In this document: positions 57,619 through 64,000 of the stretch, piece by piece
Layout: each line of letters opens with the position of its first letter
How positions within the stretch are numbered: position 1 is the stretch's first letter
Origin: Alphaproteobacteria bacterium
GTDB lineage: Bacteria > Pseudomonadota > Alphaproteobacteria > Rhodospirillales > WMHbin7
Assembly: GCA_015231795.1 (NCBI GenBank)
Contig: JADGAX010000005.1
Location: 64,154-128,153 of the forward strand
Direction: 5' to 3'
DNA length: 64,000 nucleotides
The notes under the pieces: generated by a model
What the model was told of the DNA's origin: nothing
Seen by the model: only the letters and a program-made list of their open reading frames with translations
Databases searched by the model: none
Program-made: the position numbers and the translations under genes

Positions 57619-58602
57619 ATGACTGTTCTCATCACCGGCGGCGCCGGATTCATCGGATCGACCTTGTCGCGGGCGCTTTTGGCCCGGGGCGACAGCGTCA
57701 TCGGCGTCGACAACCTCGATTCCTATTACGACGTCAGCTTGAAGCAGGCTCGCATCGATACGCTGACCGGCAACAAGAACTACGCCTTCCATAAGCTGGA
57801 CATCGCCGACCGCGAAGCCATGCAGGCTTTGTTCAAGTCGCGCCCCGACATCGACCGGGTGGTCAATCTGGCGGCGCAGGCGGGTGTGCGCTATTCGCTG
57901 GTCAATCCTTACGCCTACACCCATTCCAATGTAGAAGGGTTCCTGGTCGTGCTGGAATGCTGCCGCGCCCAGCCCAAGCTCAAGCATCTGGTCTATGCCA
58001 GTTCATCCTCGGTCTATGGCGGCAACAAGAAAATGCCTTTCTCGACCGAAGACCGGGTCGACAATCCCATTTCGATGTACGCCGCCACCAAGAAGGCCAA
58101 CGAGCTGATGGCGCACACCTACAGCCATCTCTACCGCCTGCCCACCACGGGGCTTCGCTATTTCACGGTGTACGGCCCCTGGGGCCGCCCCGACATGGCG
58201 GCCTGCATCTTCGCCAAGGCGATCTTGGAAGACAGGCCGATCCCGGTTTTCAACAATGGCGACATGCGCCGCGACTTCACCTATATCGACGACATCGTGG
58301 CGGGCACCATCGCCGTTCTCGACCGCCCGCCGCAGCAAGGGCTTGAAGGCGAGGCGCCCTACAATGTCTACAATATCGGCAACAACAATTCCGAACCCCT
58401 GATGCGCTTCATTCAATTGATCGAGCAGGCGCTGGGCAAAACGGCGGCCATCGATTTCCTGCCCATGCAGCCGGGCGATGTGCGCGAAACCTATGCCGAC
58501 ATCGACGCCATTCAGAAGGACTGCGGCTATCAGCCCAAGACCACCATCGACGAGGGCATTCCCAAATTCATCGACTGGTATCGCGGCTTTTACAAAGTCT
58601 GA
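57619..58602 (+). CDS. NAD-dependent epimerase, UDP-glucuronate 4-epimerase type
   Basis: A 327-residue extended SDR enzyme. NAD binding is shown by LITGGAGFIGS, the active site by SSSSVYGG and the YAATKKANE Tyr-x3-Lys, and the sugar-nucleotide region by LRYFTVYGPWGRPDMA and DMRRDFTYIDDIV. The N-terminal NLDSYYDVSLKQARI is typical of UDP-glucuronate 4-epimerases making UDP-galacturonate for surface polysaccharide. Other UDP-sugar epimerases cannot be excluded. Confidence 0.9.
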   Translation: MTVLITGGAGFIGSTLSRALLARGDSVIGVDNLDSYYDVSLKQARIDTLTGNKNYAFHKLDIADREAMQALFKSRPDIDRVVNLAAQAGVRYSLVNPYAYTHSNVEGFLVVLECCRAQPKLKHLVYASSSSVYGGNKKMPFSTEDRVDNPISMYAATKKANELMAHTYSHLYRLPTTGLRYFTVYGPWGRPDMAACIFAKAILEDRPIPVFNNGDMRRDFTYIDDIVAGTIAVLDRPPQQGLEGEAPYNVYNIGNNNSEPLMRFIQLIEQALGKTAAIDFLPMQPGDVRETYADIDAIQKDCGYQPKTTIDEGIPKFIDWYRGFYKV

Positions 58603-58636
58603 CGCCAGCGGACGGCCGCCCGCCCGGTCGTCAGAC
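58597..58636. terminator. Candidate bidirectional hairpin between convergent genes
   Basis: GTCTGACG (58597-58604) and CGTCAGAC (58629-58636) form an inverted repeat around a 24-base GC-rich loop. It spans the end of the epimerase gene and lies just before the end of the convergent chemoreceptor gene. There is no T run, so function as an intrinsic terminator is uncertain. Confidence 0.35.
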
Positions 58637-58645
58637 CATCAAGTC

Positions 58646-60013
58646 CTACAGCTTCGCCAATTCATCCAAGCAGCGCTGCACCTCGCCCGACGGCGTTTCG
58701 ATCTTGGCGATCTCGTCGATGGCACCCTCGAAATCGCCCGCATTGTATTTGCGCACCGCCTCGATGCCGTGCTTGTGCACTTCGGCATGCGGCTCCAGCA
58801 TGGCGCGGTAGGCCGGGTGATTCCTGACCTTGGCGTCGGCGACGCCTTCGTACCATTTGCCCAACCGGCAGGTTTGGTGGCTGGACAGTTCGTTGGCGTT
58901 CAGCTTGAGCCTTCCGGCCACCATCTCGGCCAGCTTGCGCCGCCAGATCATGTGGTCGTTCTTGGCCAGATGCACGACCTTGTTGCCGGTTTCCAACTTG
59001 GCCATTTCGGCCAGCATGGAATCCAGCTTCTCGTTGCCCTTGCCCGACACTTCCAGCAGGGCCGTGATGGCTTCCGAATCCTTGTTCGAGATCGAGGAAA
59101 TCTCGTCGAGATTCTTGGCGATCTCGGCCGCAGCGATGCGCTGCTGGCCCAGATTGCTGGCAATGTCTTGCATCATGCTGGTGACGTCTTTGATTTCCTT
59201 CTCGACCTCTTGCATCTTGCCGACGGTCGACAGCACCACCTGCTCGCCTTCCAGCACGCGCTGGCTGCTTGAACTCATGGCGGTGGTGATGGCGTCCGAT
59301 TCCTCTTTCAGGGTCTGTATGCGCTTCCTGATGTCCAAGGTGGCCGACGCCGTCTGATTGGCCAGCGTCTTCACCTCATGGGCCACCACGGCGAATCCCT
59401 TGCCCGCATCACCCGCCCTGGCGGCTTCGATGGTGGCGTTCAGCGCCAGGATGTTGGTTTGCTTGGCGATCATTTCGATCTGATCGATGATCGAGCCGAT
59501 GCGGGCCGAGGCATCGGCCAAGCGCTCGACGCTTTGCGACGCCTCGTTGACCGTCTCGACGATGGCATGCACCGCTTGAGCCGCGTGTTGCGCCTCGCTT
59601 GCCCCTTCCATCGTCAATCCCTTCACGCGTTCGGCATTGCCCGCCACCAGTTCCGAGGTGCGGCTGATCGCCAGCACGCCCGCCACCAATTCCTCGGTGG
59701 CGCTGGAAATGGTGGTGGTGCGCTTGGACAGGTCGCGCACGCTGCGCATGGTCTCGACGGCGCGGGTCACCACGTCGTTCATGCAAACCGCCACCTGCAC
59801 CGTATCGACCAGCGCCTTGCCGTCCTTGCTTTCCAGATGTCGTACCAGCCCTGCCAGCTTGCCCAACCCTTCGCCGCCATTCTCCAGCAGCGTCAGAAAG
59901 GCGCCCTTGACGATCTGTTCAACCACGAGATCAATGTCGGTCGCGTCATTGGCGGGCGCTGCGGCGCTTGCTGCATTTGATGGCAGGGCTGCGGAATTGG
60001 AAAACAATGCCAT
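58646..60013 (-). CDS. Soluble methyl-accepting chemotaxis protein with C-terminal CZB domain
   Basis: A 455-residue receptor with no membrane segment. A short N-terminal helical region is followed by a signalling domain whose hairpin tip is [20 protein letters not shown] (about 183) and a CZB zinc-binding domain (about 349-450: [31 protein letters not shown]). Cytoplasmic CZB receptors of this shape resemble TlpD, which responds to oxidants through its zinc. It is downstream of a STAS protein gene with nine bases between, so the two are probably co-transcribed. Confidence 0.92.
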   Translation of the reverse strand: MALFSNSAALPSNAASAAAPANDATDIDLVVEQIVKGAFLTLLENGGEGLGKLAGLVRHLESKDGKALVDTVQVAVCMNDVVTRAVETMRSVRDLSKRTTTISSATEELVAGVLAISRTSELVAGNAERVKGLTMEGASEAQHAAQAVHAIVETVNEASQSVERLADASARIGSIIDQIEMIAKQTNILALNATIEAARAGDAGKGFAVVAHEVKTLANQTASATLDIRKRIQTLKEESDAITTAMSSSSQRVLEGEQVVLSTVGKMQEVEKEIKDVTSMMQDIASNLGQQRIAAAEIAKNLDEISSISNKDSEAITALLEVSGKGNEKLDSMLAEMAKLETGNKVVHLAKNDHMIWRRKLAEMVAGRLKLNANELSSHQTCRLGKWYEGVADAKVRNHPAYRAMLEPHAEVHKHGIEAVRKYNAGDFEGAIDEIAKIETPSGEVQRCLDELAKL

Positions 60014-60022
60014 GGAAGCACC

Positions 60023-60325
60023 CTATTCGATGGTGAACAGCTTGGAGAGCTTGGCGATCTGAACCATATGATCGACCTGGCCTGCCGGGCGGCGCAACAC
60101 GACTTCGCGGTCGCGATGCTCGACGGCGTCCTTAACGATCAAGAGCATGCCGACGCCAAAGGAATCGATGAAGTCCAAAGCGGACAGATCGATGACGAGG
60201 CGACGGTATTCGTCCGCGTTGGTCTTTTTCAAGATTTCACGAAAGATCTTGTGATCGGAAAAAGTCATCCGGCCTTTCAGCGCATAGACCAAATCGCTGC
60301 CCAACTTCTGCTCGGAATAGTCCAT
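60023..60325 (-). CDS. STAS-domain protein (anti-sigma-factor antagonist-like)
   Basis: A 100-residue single STAS domain. The phosphorylatable-Ser loop is LDFIDSFGVGMLL near residue 55. Such proteins switch partners through serine phosphorylation by an RsbW-like kinase. No kinase or phosphatase gene is adjacent. Its placement ahead of the soluble CZB chemoreceptor suggests the pair work in one signalling route. Confidence 0.87.
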   Translation of the reverse strand: MDYSEQKLGSDLVYALKGRMTFSDHKIFREILKKTNADEYRRLVIDLSALDFIDSFGVGMLLIVKDAVEHRDREVVLRRPAGQVDHMVQIAKLSKLFTIE

Positions 60326-60576
60326 TCAGCCTCCTGGAGGAACCGGCTCAAGCGAGAATCGCTCATGATAGTTCATGAATAAAGTGGAATATAACGCAAC
60401 TGGCAAGCAAATCATTTATTTTCAAACGATTTTTCATATTTTCGCCACATGATCCTTGTGGATATGGGTGGTTATAGCCCCACTCCGTCGGGTCTTGCCA
60501 GCTAGACAAACGGGTTGGCTTGTGTTTCTTCCAAACTCCACCTATGTGATCATGACGGCGCTCTGGAGGCCAACCG

Positions 60577-63258
60577 ATGCCCATCTGCGGTCAAGACACG
60601 ATGAAAGCCCGCCGCTCCCTGTCCGTCGAGGGCGAGAGCTACGACTATTTCAGCCTGAACGAAGCGGGATTGGGCGATGTCTTGCGCCTGCCCTTCTCGA
60701 TCAAAGTGTTGCTGGAGAACCTGCTGCGCTTCGAAGATGGGCGCACGGTCACGGTAGAGGACGTGAAGGCGCTGGCCGACTGGCAGGCCAACCGTGGCAA
60801 AACCGAGCGCGAGATCGCCTTTCGTCCGGCCCGCGTCTTGATGCAAGATTTCACCGGCGTTCCGGCGGTGGTCGATCTGGCCGCCATGCGCGACGCCATG
60901 GCCAAGCTGGGCGGCGACCCCAAGAAGATCAACCCGCTGGTGCCGGTCGATCTGGTGATCGACCACTCCGTGATGGTCGATTTCTACGCGACCAAAAACG
61001 CGCTGATGCAAAACACGGCGCTGGAGTTCGAACGCAACGCCGAACGCTACGCTTTCCTGCGCTGGGGCCAGCAGGCCTTCGACAATTTCCGCGTCGTGCC
61101 GCCGGGTACCGGCATTTGCCACCAGGTGAATTGCGAATATCTGGCGCAACTGGCTTGGCTGGGCAAGGACGAGCAGGGCCGCAAGGTCGTTTATCCCGAT
61201 ACGCTGGTCGGCACCGATTCGCACACCACCATGGTCAACGGCATGGCGGTGCTGGGCTGGGGTGTAGGCGGCATCGAAGCCGAGGCGGCCATGCTGGGCC
61301 AGCCGGTGTCGATGCTGATCCCCGAGGTGGTGGGTTTCAAGCTGACCGGCGCACTCAAGGAAGGGCTGACCGCCACCGATCTGGTGCTGACCATCACGCA
61401 GATGCTGAGAAAGCAGGGCGTGGTCGGCAAATTCGTCGAATTCTTCGGCCCCGGCCTCGATGCGCTGGGGCTGGCCGACCGGCTGACCATCGCCAACATG
61501 GCCCCGGAATACGGGGCCACCTGCGGCTTCTTTCCCATCGATGCCGAGACCATCCGCTATCTGACCCTGACGGCGCGCGATCCGCATCGCGTGCGCCTCG
61601 TCGAAGCCTATGCCAAAGCGCAGGGCCTGTGGCGCGACCAGACCACCGCCGATCCCCTGTTTACCGACGTGATGGAGCTGGATCTTGGCGCCGTAGAACC
61701 CTCGCTGGCCGGACCCAAGCGCCCGCAAGACCGCGTGGCCCTGTCCAAGGCCAAGCAGGGTTTTGCCGAAGCGCTGCCCCTGATCGCCCCCCAGGCCAAG
61801 GTGGAGGCGAAGGCCGCCTTGTCGGACGGGCGGGGAAAGATCGGACATGGCGACGTGGTGATCGCCGCAATTACTTCTTGCACCAACACCTCGAATCCCA
61901 ATGTGCTGATGGCGGCGGGCCTGCTGGCCAAGAAGGCCGTGTTGAAGGGTCTGTCCAGAAAGCCCTGGGTCAAAACGTCGCTGGCGCCTGGGTCGCAAGT
62001 AGTGGCCGATTATCTTGAAGTGGCCGGCTTGCAACGCCACCTTGACGCGCTGGGCTTCAACATCGCGGGTTTCGGCTGCACCACCTGCATCGGCAATTCA
62101 GGCCCCCTGGACGCGCCCATCGCCGAGGCGGTGGACGCCAACAATCTGGTGGTGGCCGCCGTGCTGTCGGGCAATCGCAATTTCGAAGGCCGCATCAGCC
62201 CGCATGTGAAGGCCAATTACCTGACCAGCCCGCCCCTGGTGGTGGCCTACGCCATCGCGGGCACCATGAATATCGATCTGACTTGCGAGCCTTTGGGCCT
62301 GGACACCAAAGGACAGCCGGTGTTCTTGAAGGACATCTGGCCCTCGGGCGCGGAGATTCGCCAAGCTATCGAAGGCGCAGTATCCGCCGAAGGCTATCGC
62401 CGACGCTATGCCGACGTGTTCAAAGGCACCAAGGATTGGCAGGCCATTCATGCCGCGACCAGCCAAACCTACGCCTGGGACGACGCATCCACCTATATCC
62501 AGAATCCGCCCTATTTCGTGGGCATGGACAAAGAGCCGCCCAAGGGATTCGCCGACATCGCCAAGGCCCGTCCGCTGGCCATCCTGGGCGATTCCATCAC
62601 CACCGACCATATCAGCCCGGCTGGCAACATCAAGAAAGCGACGCCCGCCGGCCAGTATCTGAACCTGCGCGGCGTCGAGCAGAAGGATTTCAATTCCTAT
62701 GGCGCCAGAAGGGGCAGCCATGACGTGATGATGCGCGGCACCTTCGCCAATGTGCGCATCAAGAACGAGATGGCGCCCGGCACCGAAGGCGGCGTGACCC
62801 GCTTCATGCCCTCGGGCGAAGAGATGTTCATTTACGACGCCGCCATGAAATACAAAGCGCTGGGCGTGCCGCTGATCGTGGTGGCGGGCAAGGAATACGG
62901 CACCGGATCAAGCCGCGACTGGGCGGCCAAAGGCACCAATCTGTTGGGCGTGAAGGCCGTGCTGGCCGAAAGTTTCGAGCGCATCCACCGCTCGAACTTG
63001 GTCGGCATGGGCGTGTTGCCCTTGCAGTTCAAGCCGGGCCAGGACCGCAAGAGCCTGAAACTGGACGGCAGCGAAATTTTCGCCATCACCGGCATCAAGG
63101 CTGGCATTACGCCCAAGCAGGACGTCACCGTCGCCGTCACCCGCGCCGACGGATCGACGCAGGAATTCCAAGCCATCTTGCGCATCGATACCGGCGACGA
63201 AGTTTCCTATTTCCGACACGGAGGGATACTTCCCTTCGTGCTGCGCACTTTGGTGTAG
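60577..63258 (+). CDS. acnA: Aconitate hydratase A
   Basis: Interconverts citrate and isocitrate in the TCA cycle. The 893-residue protein has the [4Fe-4S] ligands in TSCTNTSNP and [13 protein letters not shown], substrate residues in DSHTTMVNG, and the C-terminal swivel domain with [10 protein letters not shown]. The start at 60577 follows GGAGG by eight bases. Oxidant-sensitive cluster enzymes such as this are clients of the isc system. A strong terminator follows. Confidence 0.97.
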   Translation: MPICGQDTMKARRSLSVEGESYDYFSLNEAGLGDVLRLPFSIKVLLENLLRFEDGRTVTVEDVKALADWQANRGKTEREIAFRPARVLMQDFTGVPAVVDLAAMRDAMAKLGGDPKKINPLVPVDLVIDHSVMVDFYATKNALMQNTALEFERNAERYAFLRWGQQAFDNFRVVPPGTGICHQVNCEYLAQLAWLGKDEQGRKVVYPDTLVGTDSHTTMVNGMAVLGWGVGGIEAEAAMLGQPVSMLIPEVVGFKLTGALKEGLTATDLVLTITQMLRKQGVVGKFVEFFGPGLDALGLADRLTIANMAPEYGATCGFFPIDAETIRYLTLTARDPHRVRLVEAYAKAQGLWRDQTTADPLFTDVMELDLGAVEPSLAGPKRPQDRVALSKAKQGFAEALPLIAPQAKVEAKAALSDGRGKIGHGDVVIAAITSCTNTSNPNVLMAAGLLAKKAVLKGLSRKPWVKTSLAPGSQVVADYLEVAGLQRHLDALGFNIAGFGCTTCIGNSGPLDAPIAEAVDANNLVVAAVLSGNRNFEGRISPHVKANYLTSPPLVVAYAIAGTMNIDLTCEPLGLDTKGQPVFLKDIWPSGAEIRQAIEGAVSAEGYRRRYADVFKGTKDWQAIHAATSQTYAWDDASTYIQNPPYFVGMDKEPPKGFADIAKARPLAILGDSITTDHISPAGNIKKATPAGQYLNLRGVEQKDFNSYGARRGSHDVMMRGTFANVRIKNEMAPGTEGGVTRFMPSGEEMFIYDAAMKYKALGVPLIVVAGKEYGTGSSRDWAAKGTNLLGVKAVLAESFERIHRSNLVGMGVLPLQFKPGQDRKSLKLDGSEIFAITGIKAGITPKQDVTVAVTRADGSTQEFQAILRIDTGDEVSYFRHGGILPFVLRTLV

Positions 63259-63291
63259 AGCCTTAAAACCTGCCCAAGTGACGCGCCGGGG

Positions 63292-63328
63292 ATCCCCGGA
63301 GGCCCGCCCGCCTCCGGGGATTTTCTTT
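63292..63328 (+). terminator. Rho-independent terminator of acnA
   Basis: ATCCCCGGAGG (63292-63302) pairs perfectly with CCTCCGGGGAT (63311-63321) around an eight-base loop, followed by TTTTCTTT. It lies 34 bases after the acnA stop. Confidence 0.92.
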
Positions 63329-63391
63329 GGGGGGCATGACAATGGGGGCCGATGTAGTTATAGTCTTAACGGTTGACCAAGGAAAATTGAG

Positions 63392-63592
63392 ATGTCGCCA
63401 AGCACCCAGGCATTGATCGAGAAAATCGAGGCCCTGCCCGCCGACCGGTTGGCCGAGGTCGAGGATTTCGTCGATTTCATCCGCTCGCGCGACCAGGACC
63501 GGCAGCTTTCCCGTGCCGCCGTCAAAGCCAGCGCCAAATCCTTCGACAGCGTCTGGAACAACCCGGAAGACGACGTTTACGATTCAGTTTAG
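63392..63592 (+). CDS. Small antitoxin-like protein (VapB/DUF2281-type)
   Basis: A 66-residue acidic protein. ALIEKIEALPADRLAEVEDF followed by VDFIRSRDQDRQLSRAAVKA and VWNNPEDDVYD matches a common alphaproteobacterial group annotated as antitoxin components (DUF2281-like). AAGGAAA precedes the ATG. No toxin gene follows: a palindromic repeat and an opposite-strand gene end the operon. It may be a solitary antitoxin. Confidence 0.72.
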   Translation: MSPSTQALIEKIEALPADRLAEVEDFVDFIRSRDQDRQLSRAAVKASAKSFDSVWNNPEDDVYDSV

Positions 63593-63603
63593 TGATTTGC
63601 GTC

Positions 63604-63626
63604 ATGGCCGGGCTTGACCCGGCCAT
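63604..63626. repeat. Single-hairpin copy of the dispersed repeat
   Basis: Arms ATGGCCGGG (63604-63612) and CCCGGCCAT (63618-63626) enclose CTTGA. This is the exact reverse complement of 51197-51219. It lies between two convergent genes and could end transcription from both sides. Confidence 0.85.
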
Positions 63627-63641
63627 CCACAATGAAGTCCG

Positions 63642-64000
63642 TTATCGAAATACATCCTGCCGATGCTTCTCGAAATAGCTCTTCACGGCAAATCCCATTT
63701 CGAAATCAATATACTTATTTAGCATTGTCGATGTGCCATCCTTAAAAGTTACTCGGCACAGCGCCAAAAATGGTCCGTAAGCGGACGTTCTCACTCCAAT
63801 GAGCTCTCCCACACGAGAGGCGACGTAAATTTTATTTCCCCAATAATGGCCAAAGAAGAACTCCGCCTTTTCAATGTCTGAGTAATCACCGCTCTTATGC
63901 CTGATAAGATAAATAAAAATGTCATATTCCTGCCCATCACTTTTTGATGGTTCGAGAACATAACTTATAAAATAACCTCGAGATGATACGTAAACTGCAT
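63642..64000 (-). CDS. C-terminal part of a pYEATS-like domain protein (N-terminus outside window)
   Basis: An open frame enters from the right edge and ends with TAA at 63644-63642, giving 118 residues. Segments such as EYDIFIYLIRHKSGDYSDI, AEFFFGHYWGNKIY and SAYGPFLALCRVTFKDGTST resemble the prokaryotic YEATS (pYEATS) domain, a beta-sandwich found at the ends of proteins in predicted immune and conflict systems, often joined to a TIR-like or membrane module. The stretch is clearly AT-rich compared with acnA, suggesting transfer. The effector half, if any, is not visible. Confidence 0.62.
   Translation of the reverse strand, partial: AVYVSSRGYFISYVLEPSKSDGQEYDIFIYLIRHKSGDYSDIEKAEFFFGHYWGNKIYVASRVGELIGVRTSAYGPFLALCRVTFKDGTSTMLNKYIDFEMGFAVKSYFEKHRQDVFR

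Overview
The window is a high-GC stretch of an alphaproteobacterial chromosome. Protein families, gene order and dense coding point to the Rhodospirillales, perhaps near Magnetospirillum; this is inferred from family resemblance, not from a marker-gene comparison. There is no rRNA, prophage or insertion sequence. The single tRNA is tRNA-Phe(GAA).

Layout. 1-10101 (minus) is the first ~3,367 codons of a giant secreted RTX-type protein with an N-terminal FecR-like domain; its C-terminus lies beyond the left edge. Its upstream region carries a perfect TGTGA-N6-TCACA site. tRNA-Phe and DUF3422 follow, then divergent tldD and two type II toxin-antitoxin pairs (Phd/RelE-like and HigBA), each with a palindromic operator candidate. 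Next come dcd, murA and an Old Yellow Enzyme. 18035-25136 (minus) holds a complete iron-sulfur assembly operon in the order cysE-iscRSUA-hscBA-fdx-iscX, followed by an MNT/HEPN pair. A near-consensus promoter overlapping an IscR-like box precedes cysE, so cysteine supply and Fe-S assembly are probably co-transcribed.

25342-44795 is mixed housekeeping and signalling: alpha/beta hydrolase, Tat-exported M6-like protease with an altered HExxH motif, anmK, tyrS, a membrane chemoreceptor with a CZB domain, an AsmA/YhdP-like protein, glnE-bcp, a two-domain protein resembling a phosphorelay component that lacks the phospho-acceptor Asp, a DUF455 ferritin-like protein, bacteriohemerythrin, an OmpR-family regulator, a CoA-transferase/AEC-transporter pair, DUF2061 and ruvX. 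44848-48064 is gatCAB, making the amidotransferase for Asn-tRNA and/or Gln-tRNA. A membrane diguanylate cyclase, purC-purS, a secreted small protein and a fused indolepyruvate:ferredoxin oxidoreductase follow.

55440-57483 looks like a small acquired insertion: an AT-richer KAP-family P-loop NTPase, a divergent antitoxin-like gene sharing a palindromic intergenic site with it, and an orphan HigA-type regulator. The window continues with a UDP-glucuronate epimerase-type gene, a soluble CZB chemoreceptor with a STAS protein, and acnA with a strong terminator. The right edge holds a VapB/DUF2281-type antitoxin candidate and the C-terminal 118 codons of an AT-rich minus-strand gene that resembles the pYEATS domain of prokaryotic conflict systems. 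The KAP locus and this truncated gene are the best candidates for undescribed biology.
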